Origin: Saururus chinensis
Taxonomy: Eukaryota; Streptophyta; Magnoliopsida; Piperales; Saururaceae
Length of the DNA stretch: 64,000 bases
Direction: 5' to 3'
NCBI GenBank assembly: GCA_035235625.1
Contig: CP141144.1
Coordinates: 20,333,014 to 20,397,013, forward strand
This document shows, piece after piece, positions 35,801 through 50,800 of this stretch; the first letter of the stretch is position 1; each line of letters opens with the position of its first letter. The position numbers and the translations under genes were made by a program. Below the pieces are notes generated by a model. The model was given only the letters and a program-made list of their open reading frames with translations, was not told the DNA's origin and did not search any database.

Positions 35801-38800
35801 AAAAATCAAATAAGTAAACACTAACACCCCATCAAACTCCAGAGGTTGGCCAATGAAGAGTAAAATTGAGCCAACTTATATGCTTTGTGAACAAACCAAC
35901 GAGCTGAATAGACAACTGAAAAATGTGAGTGTCAGAGTACCAACACGCAGATGATGACACTCAAATAGAATCAATCCCGATGTGGTTCATGATCTTATGG
36001 AAGATGGAATTATAAGTAGTCTGGATGGTTTAGGAGTGAAAGTAGTAATAGAGACACCTGTATCAGCCAATAACATTGAAGGCGGCAATCTTTGGTGCTC
36101 TGCAGCAGTAATAGCCATAGCATGATACTCAAACCTCAACAGTTAACCTAGCAATGGCATCCTGCTTCCAAGATGTGAGAGAATCACCGAGAAACACACA
36201 ATACAGATAGTGGACGTATTATCCACCACATCTCTAGTTCATTTAGCATCAGAATTAGCTCTTAATACTAGGTCAAAGGAAGAAGAGAGAAGCTGACTCT
36301 GAGATAAAGTATCCTAGAGATACCGAAGAATGCAGAGCATGGCAACCCAATGAACATCGATGCAAAGGCAAACTGCCTGACAATGGGAACTACATTGTTG
36401 TAGAGCCGGTGGTTCACAAGGGGGATTTGTGCATCATCATAACAAGTTCATAAGTAAAGGAGGAAGAGACAGAGCTATGGAAAAAAGAGAGTAAATAAAC
36501 TAGCTAATACTATTCGCTTCTGTTTTTTCCTTTGCATGAACTGTAGAGTTTAGATAGGCTTCAAAGCCTTACTCCAAATAGGACTAACCCTAAGTAGAAA
36601 TAAAAGACAACTAGGACAACTAGGAAAGTATTAAAAGACTCCTAATAAGACTCTTAAAAGATGACGGGAGCAAGTTGATGGAATGGGCCCAGTCCCTAGT
36701 GGGCCTGGCCCGTTGGGTCATGACATTCCACCTTCACTTCCACTCCACCTCACTCTTTAGGTGTTCTTTGATTCTTGTTTCATAGGTGAGAGTATATGCT
36801 GTAATGGGGCCTATCGGAACACAGCACCTGGGTCCACTGTGTTTCCTCTTCATGCTTCCTGTCATGTGGGCTTAACAAGACATAGTGCTAGATAAAGATG
36901 GGCCATAGGGGATAGGCCATCGAGAAATCCCCATAAAGAAGCGCAAATAGACTCAGAGAAGGCTGAAGAACATGGTATGGAAATGTATAAAGGCCAGTTG
37001 TTGAAGAATAGCTGATGGATACCGGCCTGGGATGAAGTTGATTGAGAAGATGTTGTGAGAAAGGTGAGCTCAAAGTTGGATTCGGATCTGGGAATGATAG
37101 TTGGAGAAGGAGTCCTCCCCAAAAAAAATGTTGAAAGGGATCGAGTCCTCTTCCTTTTGCAACGGGTTGCCCTACCTATAGCTAGAGCAATGGTGTCGCT
37201 GGGGAAAGCCTTGTGAAAGTAGATAGGGAGGGAGCCACAAAAATTGTGACTACGGGAACGGCCGGAGTTGGGGCAGAGCTGAGGGCGAAGGCAGTTTGCT
37301 TGTGGAGCTAGAGGTGGCTGTACAAGATGGTTTGGCTGTGCGGCAACTGGGTATGGCTCCAGACGTGTTCTGGACAAGTCAAGAGGTCGAGATAGCAACA
37401 ACGGTCTGGTTTTTGTCATTTTGCAGTCCACTGCAGAACCAGGTTGGCTGGGGGACAAGAAGGTGGCAGTTGGAGCGGCGCCAAAGGAGGTATAAGGGCT
37501 GGTGGTTGATTATGTGATGCGATGTAGTGGCACTGGTGGAAAGGGAGGCAGCATGTCCCGGAGGGACATCAGGTGGTGGAAGAAACGAGGGGGCTGCACT
37601 AGTGCTGGGAGGGTGATGGAGGAGGATGTGTCAATCAGTAGGGCATCACTGGAGAGGACTGATGACAGTGGAGAGATGACAGAGTTGATAAAGCAAAGCC
37701 AGCTGTAATTTGTTGGACAGGCGGCTGCATAGGCAGGAGAGGGGCTGTCAAAGACTGCTGGGCAGGTTTCTATGAGGGAGGGGCAGCGGATTGGTTGTGC
37801 ACAGGAGGGGTTCTGGACGGCATTGGAGGATCAATTGCCAGTGGTGAGGAGTCCTTGGCTGTCTGGTAGATAAGCTGCTGAATAAACTAGCTTATACTGT
37901 ACTATTCTGTTTTCTTTATTGCATGAATTCAAAGCCTTACTCCAAATAGGACTAATTCTAAGTAGAACTAAAAGACAACTAGGACACTACCTTAAATAAT
38001 ACATACTTTAATTAAAGCTCAACTAAATGAGGAAAGCATTAAAAGATTTTTAATAGGACTCTAAAAAGATCTGGACAGGGGCATTTAGATGGAACGGGCC
38101 TACTTAGTGGACCTGGCCCGTCAGATCATAGCATGCATACTGAATATTTGGTCAGTAACTGTGGGATATACCAAGGAATGGACTCTCCTGATATCTAGTA
38201 GGATCCTCAAGATGAACACATCTGTAGGAGGGAGCTTTGGATAGAGAAGGTGGTGCATAGGCCTCTTGAACACATATGGGAAGTGTCTGAAATGCAGAGA
38301 TAAAGTCGCGCAGTGAGGAGATAATACAGCATGTCTCTAGGAAAATGAGAGGCTGGTAGCGCAGGAATCTGAGACCTGAGAGGAGAGGCTCAGGGTACTG
38401 AAAGAGGCCTGGTAGAAAATAAGAGGTGCAGACTGACAAACTTCCATGCAAGAGAGGATAATTCAGAGGCACTCCGGGAAAATTGGAAATAAAACCGGAT
38501 AATGCAGATGGATTCTCAGAGTTGCATGGGCAGAAATTGCACAAAACAAAAATTGCACCCGGCTAAAAGTTTAAGACTTAACAGTTGTACAGATGTAGAC
38601 TGAAGAACCAAAAACCTAAGCTCTGACATCAATGGAGATTAATGAGAATTAGTGTTTATAGAGAGGAGGAGAAGAATTCTCTATTACTGAAAAGTGAAGA
38701 GAGAGCACAATAGGAGTCAACCTATGCTCTAATAGAGGCCGAGCTCTCTAATAGATAAAAAAGACTAAAATGCCTTTCACTTAATTGAGGGCTGACCAAT

Positions 38801-41800
38801 CTGAAATAAAAGATAAACTTGACTGTCAAAACTACTTGACATACATAGTATTACAGAGTACAGACTTACACAAAATACAAGCGAGCTACTGTACTTCTAA
38901 CACCCTTGACTATTACTTTGTTACGTTTCTTTTGTTATACAAGCTTTGTTAGGTTTCTTTCATTATACATGGTGGACTGGTGGTGATTTGAGGCCCTTAG
39001 AAAATCCCATTCTATTTGTTTAGAAATATTGCTAAAAACTGATCTGCACACAATCTTGAACGAGATTTTTGATGTCATCCTTCAATCCCTTCCTCTTGTC
39101 ACCCCTCTAGGTGCAATCATGAAGAGAACTCTGTGCACTAAACTACTTATCTGTTGTACATCCTCTTAGGGCTTCAATCACAAAGGCTTTGTACACCGAA
39201 TTAATAATATACAATCAAGCATTTTAAATTAAGAATCTATATTGAAGTGTTCTAATGAAAGATAATTGACACATTAAAGTTCAAGCATGACAAGGAACAA
39301 GGAAGTGGTAAACTCGGTTTTTCAGCTTTTCATAAAACAAGAAACCTCCTCTTTAACTAGTATGATGTTGATTTCTGTAATTAAGAAATTAAATACCCCT
39401 CCTTTTTTTTTTTTTCAACTCCTATCTTTTCCATAGGGAACATAGGGAATTAAGGAGCAGAAAACTTTGAAGTACTAGAAATTATATTTTCTTTATTCAT
39501 AATAGAATGCTCTGGTAAATAGAAACCTTCTATATATAAACCTCATATGAACTAGACATTAATTATGAATATTCTACTTCAATTGACATTGTAAGATCAA
39601 ATGAAATCTAAGCAAGCTTGATGAGCTAATTAGTAATGAGTGTCCCATTATTGATAGAGCAAATGAGATCCTAAACAGATTCTACGCACCAAACTTAAAC
39701 AAACATATTCTTCCTAAAAATTATTGAAATTTAGGTCTCTGAGGATTATCTACTGCTACAGACAACAATCAGTTGGAGTTCTCCATGCAATGATGTAATG
39801 TTTTTACTCAAAAATTCTATACAGCCTGATCAGAGCCGACTTGCTTTATTTGATTTGCATAAGTGGTCCATGATCTTTGGTTCTTGAACTTTGATATCCC
39901 ATGTAATCTTGCAATTTTGTTTTTAGAATTCCTGATTTGCACCAACTACTAATTATCTGGAACATGTTTACAACCATGCCTTTTCCAAATGTCCAGGCAT
40001 TGGAATCCACTAGTACTCTAATAATTGAGTTCCAAGATGATGAGGAGAAAGCTACCTGGTTAAAAGGGCTTATGCAAGCAATATATAGGGCTTCGGTACT
40101 CAGATTCTCTTACACCTCTATGGTTTTCATTGTATTCTTCTAGATAGATTTCAAATGAACCTATTTGTTAATGTGCGCAGAGTCCTGTATCAATAGATAT
40201 ACTTGAAGCTTCTAGCCGTGAAGTGCCTGATTATGGTGGAACTCGTGCAGTTGCTACTGAAGCAGCAGATCTTGTTGTCAATTGTGCACTTGTACAAACA
40301 AAGTTAATGATATATGGACAGGTTTTACCCCCCTATGTTAATCCTTCCTTGCCATGTGCATTTTTTATGGCCTGTATATGCTAGAGTTGATAGCATATTG
40401 CAAATATTTTTTGTCCAATTAAAATTATATGAAAAATATTACTTAACCAAACTCTGGAAGGAATAGAAATTTATAAATATGTATGATTTAACTTGTGTAG
40501 TCAATTTATGGTGTCATTTACTTATTCTGCTGCAGTCAAGGCAAGAAAAGCATGAAGCACTTGAAGAGATACTGTTTCTAGAGCTTCTTGCTGGAGGGGC
40601 AAAGGTCAGATTTGCCTGGAGATATTGCTATTAGTATTCATTTTTCATATTTGATCTGATGTGATGGTATAATTTACTTTTAGAGTGGCATTGTTTATTA
40701 TTTCTTTCTTGTGTATATAACTGTCATGCCATGATTGAATGTTGTTAATTTTTTACCCTTTTACATTAACTTTATCTTTGAGATATTGCAATTTGTTGCA
40801 CCTGAGTTGTTTGCATTGTGCAGGTTAACCTTGCTTGTGTGGGAGATGACTTGAACGTTAAAATGAAGTTGCACTCATTGAAAATTAAAGATGAGCTTCA
40901 GGGTCAACAATCTGAATCTCCCAAGTATATGGCTTGCTCTGTGCTGAAGAACATTAGTGCCGGTGCTTCTGTTCTTGTTGATTCCAACTCTGAAGAGTTT
41001 CATACGGTGATCATGGAAGAGGATGATATTTTTAAGGATGCATTGCCAGATTTTCTGTCTACATCCGGTCAGAGCTTTTATTTACATAATCTAGATATAT
41101 CTTCTAGTGTAAAGTATAGTTCACTAGACTTGAGTCCACATTCTTTTGCAGGGGAATTATCCGAGGTATTACCTTTTGACAAAGAATTGGCAAAAGGGAA
41201 GAATGTAAACAGTGAAGAGTTTTATGAGGCACATGATGGTGAAGAATTTGACTTTGTGTCTGTCACCTTTATGACAAGGAGCCCAGGATCACGTTTCTAT
41301 GATGGTACTGATACACAGGTATTATTCTGCTCATTGGTTTCAACATAGTATTTGTTTTTCTCTTGCTTGACATATGTAAATTTCTTCTTTGTCAATCTTT
41401 TCAGATGAGCATCCAGATGTCCAAGCTGGATTTTTACTGCAATAGACCCACTCTTGTTGCTCTGATTGATTTTGGCATAGATCTGAGTGTTGCAGGCTCA
41501 AAAAGTGTAAGCAGTACAACTGGGAAAGATGTTTCTGTAGATAACCCAGATAGAGGGAAGACAAAAGAGAGTGGACATGCCTATGTAATAGGGCTGCTAG
41601 GTTATGGCAAAGGCCGTGTTGTATTTCGGTTAAAGATGGATGTGGACAGTGTTTGTGTATATCTTAATAATGAGGATAGCTCTCAGCTTGCAATGTTTGT
41701 TCAAGAAAGATTCTTATTAGATCTTAAAGTAAGTGAAATGTTTTAGTAATTATACCTATCGGATAATGGCTTTGTTGTGTTATCAACATGGTGTTTCTTA

Positions 41801-44800
41801 TTCAGGTTTATCCAAGCTCTCTATCTATAGAGGGGACTCTTGGCAATCTGAGATTGTGCAATATGTCACTTGGACCGGAGCATCAGTGGGGTTGGCTGTG
41901 TGATATACGCAATCAGGGGACGGAGTCTCTTATTAAGGTACCTGATTGTTTTGTGATAGGTCCCTACAGCATTTTCATGTGGTGTCGATCATTATAGTTT
42001 TGACATAAATAAGTTAATCTACACTTGTTGTATAGAAATGTTTTTGATGTTCCTCAAAATGTGCTTGTGAAATGCTTTCAAGTATTATGTGACGCCAAAA
42101 TTTCTTGTTCATTGGATGTATCTTTTGAACTACACAGCATAAAAATGGTATTTGTTTTCTTTAAAACAATTAAGTGGTTGGGAAAATTAGTAGGTTTTTT
42201 GGCTGTAGTTGTTATAAATCTCCCACTTCTTTTAAATGATCACACTAATATAGCTCAATGATTTTTTTGCTGTTTGTCTTTGAACTCTTGCTGTTTATTT
42301 TTTCTATTGTTGGTCTTTTGTTGAATTGATTAATATTTTTTTGGCCATTCTCAGTTTATGTTTCAATCCTATAGCAAAGATGATGATGATTATGAAGGGT
42401 ATGATTATGGCTTAAGTGGACGACTTTCTGCTGTACGCATAATTTTCCTCTACAAGTTTGTTCAGGAGGTATGCCTAGTCTCTTGAAACCTTTGTTTGAT
42501 TTATATGTCAGTAAAAGGCAAATTGTTAATGCTTTATATTTCTTTTATCTTGCAATAGTTCACCGCTCAGGATTGGCGGTGTCATAGGAGGCTTCATGGG
42601 ATTAAGTAATTTTTGTTTCTTATTTGCAGATTACAGCATACTTCATGGAACTTGCGACCCCCCATACAGAAGAAGCAATTAAGTTTGTTGATAAAGTAGG
42701 AGGTTTTGAATGGCTTATCCAAAAATATGAGATAGAAGGAGCCCCTGCTATAAAGCTGGATATATCTCTGGACACACCCATAATAATTGTTCCTAGGGAT
42801 TCTATGAGCAATGAGTATGCATTTCTTTCTCTGGTGTGCCTTTTCAATTCCTCCATATGATATCGAAGCATGTGTCGTCTAGATATATATGATAACTTTT
42901 ATATATAGGAAAAGGTGTATGATGATGGTGAAAGTATTTTTCTATGTATGTCCTCTCTCCCCCCAGTCAATGGTCGGTCTGTCTGTCTTGTCTGTATGTG
43001 TCGGTGTATTATTTTTTTAATACTGGTGACAGTTGAATGTAATAATTTTTTGTTGCAGATTCATGCAACTTGATCTGGGTCAATTGCAAGTGAGGAACAA
43101 TTTTAGTTGGCATGGGGCTGAAAATGACCCTTCTTCTGTACACCTTGATACTCTTCATGCTGAGGTAAAGTTTCTTTGTAATATGTATGCAACACTTTTA
43201 AGTAAATTTCTAGGTTTTTACTGATTGTGTGGTTGCAGATACATGGAATCAATATGGCTGTAGGAGTTAATGGTTTTCTGGGGAAATCTATGATGAGAAG
43301 AGGGGAGAAAATTTGTATCAAAGTATGTCGTAGCCTGAGGGATGTTTTCAGGAAAGTTCCCACTTTTTCATTAGAAGTTAAGGTAATTGATTCTTTTGAA
43401 ACATTTATCTTTCTGCGAGGTACATTTTGTTAGTTAAACTATTATTATGAGTCTTCTATTGATGGTATTTATTTGAAAAATTGGGATGAATCCTTATTTT
43501 TCTTCAAAAGTCTGCCGGTAATAAATTTTTTACCTTTGTTTTACATTTTTTTATCTTATGCCGATTCTTTGAATTAATTAATTAAATATTTCATTTTGGT
43601 ATCCTTCTTTGAGCAGGTTGGTTTATTACATGCAGTAATGTCTGACAAAGGGTACAGTATTATTCTGGACTGCTTGTACATGAATTTACTGGAAGAACCC
43701 AACCTTCCTCCCAGCTTTCGTGGCATCAATGCTCAATCTAAAGATTCAATACGCATTCTTGCCGATAAGGTTAATTTACAAAGTCAAATACTATTGTCGC
43801 GTACTGTGTCTGTTATGGCTGTTGAAGTTTCTTATGCGTTGCTTGAGCTGTGTAATGGCATTGATGAGGAGTCTCCACTTGCCCACTTAACTGTAAGTTT
43901 TCTTGTCCTTTAACTAATACTTCCTCCATCCCATATTAATTGTCCACGTGTAAGAATATGATATTTAAGGAAAATTTATTGACCTTTTTGCTCCATCCAG
44001 TAATTGGTATGAGAAGGATACTATGAAATGGGACAATTGGTAGGAGACATTTATTTTTTCAAATCCAGACAATTAACACGGGATGGTGGGAGTATCTAAT
44101 TTCTTTGTCTTTCATGGATGTTTTTACTTTTCTTCTTTTTGTGTTGATTTTCATTTTCCTTTTTTTTTCACATAATTTTTATGAAATTCACTACATTAGG
44201 AGGTCAAACCTTGAGTGTATAATCATGGATCTGTGAATTTCAGGTATAAGTTACCTGTTAATATTAACAGGAAATTGATGTAAATCCTAGGGTTCCCTAG
44301 AATTAACCCTAAGATCTACAAAGTAGCTGCAGGGTGAAGGTTGGAGGAAGTGGGGAAAGGCCTCAGTCAAACTTACTAGTCCAAGCTGAGACGAGAGAAA
44401 GGGGAGAGGGCTGATGACAGAGAAGAGAGAAGAGGGTTGGAAAACTGTTCTTCGTTAACTTGAGAAGAGTGGCTGCACCTCATACATAGGGCACCCGCCA
44501 TTATGGGCCTGGGCCTTTTTATAACTGCTCCTTCATAATGCTAATAAGAAAAGAGGGCGTTATGGGCTGCCTAATAACCAACCTACTAACATAACTTTAA
44601 TGTAAGGCATAAAATGGCTAATTAAGTGGCAGTTCATAAAAGAAATCCAGCCTTATTTGATATAAATCAAAAGCAGAATTTGTTATCAACAGTAATTGTA
44701 TTTAGTAATTCCATTGGTTTGTGTATAATGACATGCTCGAATTAAGTATCTATGTTGATGGATGCGTTTTTAATGGAAAGAAACTCCCTAATGGCTTGCT

Positions 44801-47800
44801 GCTATCTGCATGATGCAGTTGGTATCTATGGAGTTATCTGCTGATGTACAGTTTCCTCAATGTGGTGGATTGAAGTCATATAAGTAACTTGATTTAAAAA
44901 TAGTCATGCTATATCTAAAGTTCTAAGCTTCTTGGTCCAAGTTTGTGTTTAAAAGTTTTCATTATCAAGATTTATATTTTGGTAAGGAAGAAACTGTCTA
45001 CTAATTTCTCTGTTTATCTCACAATTTTTTTATGCTTTTGTAGTTGGAAGGTCTTTGGGTTTCATATCGAACAACCTCATTATCTGAAATTGATCTGTAT
45101 GTAACAATTCCCAAATTTTCAGTGTTGGATGTTCGGCCATACACGAAGCCTGAAATGCGCCTTATGCTTGGATCTGCCTCTGATCTTTCAAAGCAAGGTG
45201 CAGGACCTATTTTGAGTTTGCCGTTAACAGTGGCTGATGGCTCTACAAAAGCATTGGATGAGACAGAAACTCCAAATTTGACAATGCTTTTACTGGATTA
45301 TAGAGTGCGTTCACATTCACAATCTTTTGTGATCAGAATCCAACAGCCACTAGTTCTTGTTGTACTTGATTTCCTTCTTGCAGTTTGTGAGTTTTTTGTG
45401 CCAGCTTTGGGCTCCATTACTGGCCGGGAAGAAACATTGGACCCGAGAAATGACCCACTAACAAGGAGTAGCAACATTGTACTTTCAGTACCCATCTATG
45501 AGCAGAAGGATGATGTAGTTTACCTGTCTCCCAGTCGGCAATTGATTGTAGATGCTTCTGGAATTAATGAGTTTGTATATGATGGTTGTGGGCGGAGAAT
45601 ATGTTTAGTGGAGGATTTTGTTCTGAAAGAAGTTACACCAGCTAGCATACTACCTATTATTATAATTGGTCGTGGTAAGAAGTTGCGATTTAAAAATGTC
45701 AAGATTGAGGTACTTTCATGTCTCAATTTTTTTTCTGGACTGTCTGACAAAACAAATTTTGGACATTTCTGTAATATCTGTTCTTTTGACTAGCTGTTTA
45801 ATTCTTGTGATGTTTGTTAGAATGGCACCCTTTTGAGTAAGTATACTTATTTGGGCAATGAGAGCAGTTATTTAGTCTCTTCAGAAGATGGCGTAGACAT
45901 TTCTTTGGTGAAGAGTTCTGATTCAGATATTTCTAATGACTTGGATCCTCTGCAATGGGGCTCAAACATGTCTGTAGGGTTTTCTGAATCCAAGGGCAAT
46001 ACTATGAGTCAAATGCAAAATTTAACTTTTGAAGCACAGGTAGATCTTTCTAATCTCAGTATTATATGTATCAAATTGTTTTAAATGCATGATTAGTAAC
46101 TTGGTGCACTCTTATCTTGTTTGGTACTAATTTGGCCATATTTTGGTGCACACCTATCTTCTACAATTATATACTTGTTGTAGACCTCTCTGGTTGTGGG
46201 TATGCATACATTGGCTATCATGAATTGTTTGAGGTTTATTTAGTCCTATTTTGGTCATGGCACTGTTGCTTAAGCTTCTTTGTATTGGGTTGTAATGTCC
46301 TTCCAGTATAAGGATTTTATCGGGTATGTGTGCCATGTTTTTCTTCCATTGAACACCTGTTCCTGATGATGTTGAATTTGAATTTATGTTCTACTACACT
46401 AGCATGCGGTGCAACTTTAGACAGTGGAAGGCAAACATATACTGAATTTCACAATTAGCAGTTGTATATATTTTGACTGAAACTAGTGAAAAAATTTCCC
46501 TTTTTGTTTATAAATTAGTGCAAAGTATAATGTGGCTGAATAATCTACAAACAGTTTGTATAGAAGCACTTTCCCTCCTCCCTCGCCCCTCATAGAAAAC
46601 AAACACACACATGCTATGTAGGATTGTTTGTGTTTTTGGTGGCTGACAGACTGAGCCAGCTCCCTAATTTGAGCTTCGGCAGTTAGATCTTTAGTAATTT
46701 TGAATCTGGAACTGATCAAAGGTTATTTGTGGTGTATAATGTGGAAAACAAAAAATATAGCACGAGAAGTGATTTCAGAAGAATTATCAAGTTATTTATG
46801 TAAATTGTGTGAGGTTTCATCTATGGTGCTGTATTATTAAGCAATGCCAGTTAATGCTAAATCTTAATTTCAGGAAGTCCACACTTTCCACTTAAAATAA
46901 GAAGATACCAGCCTATTTTAGGCTGCAGTATAGCATCAACATAACTGGATAATTTAGATTTTTTTAAAGAACTACTAGTTAATCTTCATGTTTATCTGCT
47001 GTCTACTGCGGATTATCTAAATTATTTATGGGTTCATCTTGACTCCAAGAAGCTTCCTAATGCTGTGCTATAGCCATGGGGATTAATTTTGAACTCTACA
47101 GCGGAATAGCAGGCATATAGAAGATCAATTTTAAATTATTCACACATATGCTTTATTAATGCATATTTTTAGTTAGTTCATCGTATTCCTCCTTCCAGTT
47201 ATCATATTACATTACTAGGCCACATTTTTCACAAAAGTTTAGGAAAGATCTGCTGCGTTCTGAATTGCTTAGCTGTCCAGGCAGGTGAGTCAAAGTTTCT
47301 CGCTGCTTGACTTAGCTTTTGGCTAATACTCTTAAGGGCAGTCACATTGAAACCCTTTGGGTGCCACTGTAAGAATCTGTTGGAGCTATTATTTCCAAAC
47401 TGTCAACCTCTCACATTTAGAGATAGGCAATTTCTTTGCAAAAATTTCTTGTTCTTTGAAAGACACCAATTAGGTCTTCTGAAAAATAGGCCTTATCTTG
47501 TTGATATGACCTGAATTTTTTAAGGTTTTGTTATTATTTGCTTCATATTTATATGTCAGGACTAGAAGCTTTCAAAATGTTTATTGATTGTTTTTTTCTT
47601 TAGAATATGAAAGTGATTCTAATTTCTTTTGGCAATTATTTTTGCCTTTGGTGAACATTTATGTTTATGCAAGAATGATAATGTGAAAATTTTTATTTTA
47701 TGTTAGATGGTATGTGTCAGCAAATTGCAGTTGTAAAACCTTCGATATTATATGAGATAGTTCATAATTTGTTGTTTAGAGCATAAAAGAACCTAATGCC

Positions 47801-50800
47801 TACCTCAAGTAGTTGGGACTTGGTGACAGAATTGGAAAAGTTAGGGTTTTTGGAGAGGAAGGAGAATCTGTATTGCTGGAATAATGATGGTAGTAATACA
47901 AAAATAAAACTGACCAGCCTCTAATAGAAGTCAAGCATTCTATGTACACAAAGACAATAATGCCCTTCACTTAAGAGAGGGTGGACCAATTAGAATGCAG
48001 ATTAACACTAATGGCTGGAACTGCCCTCTTTAAAGATACTACTCATACTAATGAGTTTGAAAATATAAAGCAATTATCATCTAATACTTAGGATAACTTG
48101 TGGAATGATGTTTAATTTCCTTATTTTGAAATTTTGGTCTTTTTTTATCTCTGGTATTCTTATACGTTATTATGTTATATTTATGTGTTTTCATATTTTT
48201 TCTTCCTAAAATTGGCAAGACTTTGAGTTTTAATTTTTGTAAGCACCAATAAATGTATGGAGACATTTTATTGTGGTGCATAGTTAATATGAACATATTT
48301 TATCCTTATTTATTCGCAGAAAACAATGTTTTGAGTCTTATGGATGATTGTGTATCATTCCTTTTTATGCAGAATTTAGGTTAAGGAAACATTAGTCAGT
48401 TTAATTTGAGTTGGCCATATTATTGGCTGAGTTGCTTGGCAGAATGTTAGTAGATTTCTGTAATCCAAACATGATGAATATTTTTCTCGTTTTATCTTTG
48501 TGAATTATTTTCGAGAACTGTCTGTTTTCCTCTGAGTCAGTTATTTGTATTTGTTAGAAAGTGTCTTCAGAGTCCAGTTAGTTATTAGAAGATTGCATTG
48601 CAGCTTTCAAAAGTATCATTTCTATGTTACTTTGTCAATGGCAGGTGGTGTCTCCTGAATTTACATTCTACGATAGCACAAAGTTGTCCTCTGATCACAC
48701 ATTGAATGTTGAACGGCTCCTTCGTGCGAAGCTGGATTTAAGCTTTATGTGAGTGATAACTTCTTTGTCTATTATGGATACTTATTATTTCCCTGGTTTA
48801 TTTTGCATATCACCTGTTTTGTTTTTTCAAGTTATTTCTTGTTTTGGGTAATATTAGTGCCAAAAAATTATTGAGTTAATGTTATTAATCATTTCTTGCT
48901 AATAGTTTGATCTTAGTCTTTATGGAATTCATGTTTGTAGTTGTTTTTAACCACTTGTGCATGTAATCAAAGTTTTGAATACATTATCCCCTCGGGTCAT
49001 CATGCATATTCCACTTCTTATATATGACAGGATGCAAAGTTTCTTCTGTTCTTTGTTATAGTGTTGCTATTTGTTTTAGTACATGTATCATTTTAACTTT
49101 AGACCCAGGAATTGGCAGAGATTCCCGTCATGGCATGAACTGTTTCTCTGGCCTGTCTTTTTCCATTTTTGAATGGAGAGAAGGGAGGCTGTTGGTCAGA
49201 TTGCTCTCCACCTTTGTGTTTGAGGTGTTGGGAAAAGCAATTATCTGTTAGACCCAGAAATAAGAATTTATTTTGGAATCCAAGCCCCTAGATGGCTTTT
49301 ATTCATTGACGTTTTTCTAATTGATGCTATATTCTTTAAGAGGCTTTCTGTCCATTGTTTTCCATTTCTCTTATCATTTGGAGCCTTTATGTTAGCTTAT
49401 GCCTCAAATACCTTGAAAAGTTACAATGGATCTCGTTGATACTTGTTACTGTTATTTGCTACTAACCTTTAGCGTCTCGCTTGTCTTCATTGAAATACTT
49501 TCCTGCCCTTGATTGTTTTCATTTCTTCTTTATTGTGCTGCCTTCAGAGACTCCAGGATGCAAGTCTGATGCCTATTAGTGTGTGCTTTGTAATACTTAG
49601 AAATTGAAATATAGTGACTGGTGTATAGTTGATGTTGGAAGTATTATGTGTGGTTTTATATTTCTTCAACAGGTACGCTTTCAAGGAAAATGATACATGG
49701 GTTCGAGCTTTTCTAAAGGACCTTACTGTTGAGGCAGGTTCAGGCCTTGTTATTCTTGATCCAGTAGATATTTCTGGAGGATTTACATCGGTGAAAGATA
49801 AAACGAACATATCCGTTGCTTCAACTGATATTTACCTTCACCCTTCCTTAAGTGTTATTTCTTTAGTGCTTCACTTGCAAGATCAAGCAAATGCTGCATT
49901 ACAGTTTGGAAATGCAAATCCATTGACCACCTGCATCAATTTTGATAGAATATGGATATCACCGAAAGGTTTTTATAAATGTCTATAGTTGTTTGTATGG
50001 TTTAATATGATGATCAGTGGAAATAAGCTTCTAATCTTTGGCATTCTTGGTTTCTACAGCTGTTGGAAATGATCATGGTTTTCATTTTACCTTTTGGAGG
50101 CCTCAAGCTCCAGCCAACTATGCTATATTAGGTGATTGTGTGACATCTAGGTATGACTGCAACTTTTGTTTTGTTCCCTGTTTTTTTTGTCTCTTTTTTT
50201 ATTTCTTCTTTAATTGAGGTGAAATTCATGTTCCTTAGAGTGCTGTTCTTAGAAGAGGTGTACTGGGATTTATATGATGGCTGTCGTTGTATTAGGATTA
50301 TAGAAAATTATCTGTTTTTCGAAAATGAAATTGTTATCTGTATCATGTGTCAAATATCAGCCACATACTTTTAAGTGGTTTATATATTGGTAAGGTCCCA
50401 ATCTCGGAGTCAATTTGAATCCAACTCATGAATTCGTACATTTTAGTGTTTCAGGACTCAGGTGAATTGGAAATTGGTTGATGGATTACCTGGTTTAATG
50501 CAATTTAGAGTAAAACCAGCAATTGCTGACCGATTATATAGTTCTGAACTATGTTTATGATTCAGATTTTACTCTGCCTGTACCTAGGATCCCTACTTAA
50601 AATTATTATTATGCAATTTTTAGAAATTAAAATTATATCAATGCTGTCAACAATTAAAATTGTGTTTTTTTAATAAGCATGTCCAATCTTTATCCAATAT
50701 GAAACACCTGCAAATACTGGCACGCCTGTAACTAAAAGTAAATGGTTTTGAACTCACTTTTAATACAATATAAATTTTAGTTTTGGTGCAAAATGTGGTC

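Larger units (their letters stand above)
35584..38902 (-). mobile_element. Degenerate Ty1/copia retrotransposon relic
   Basis: Two diverged LTRs of about 245-270 bases (35584-35826 and 38633-38902) both start TGTTAG on the minus strand. Beside the second the minus strand reads 'ttgatgtcagagctt', a diverged initiator-Met primer site. Between them, minus-strand pieces such as HWVAMLCILRYL, FEYHAMAITAAEHQRL and MLLADTGVSITT, with stops between, match the copia RNase H end. The rest of the polyprotein is absent, apart from what the internal insertion may hide. Inactive. Confidence 0.6.
35227..39996 (+). other. VPS13: VPS13 intron 22 (4.8 kb, retrotransposon-rich)
   Basis: The longest intron, GT-AG. 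It holds a Ty1/copia relic (35584-38902) with another LTR element inside (about 36,490-38,130). Sequence before 35,580 and after 38,903 shows no recognised feature. Confidence 0.7.

Noticed and set aside
36862-37458. 198-codon minus-strand frame in intron 22
   Set aside because: Interior of a small non-autonomous LTR element. Pro/Ser/Leu-rich with no retroelement domain, and an opposing frame overlaps it.
48749-49672. Exon 36 ending after the complete ATG codon
   Set aside because: That choice shifts the frame into a stop in exon 37; the donor one base earlier (TTTAT|gtgagt) restores MYAFKEND.
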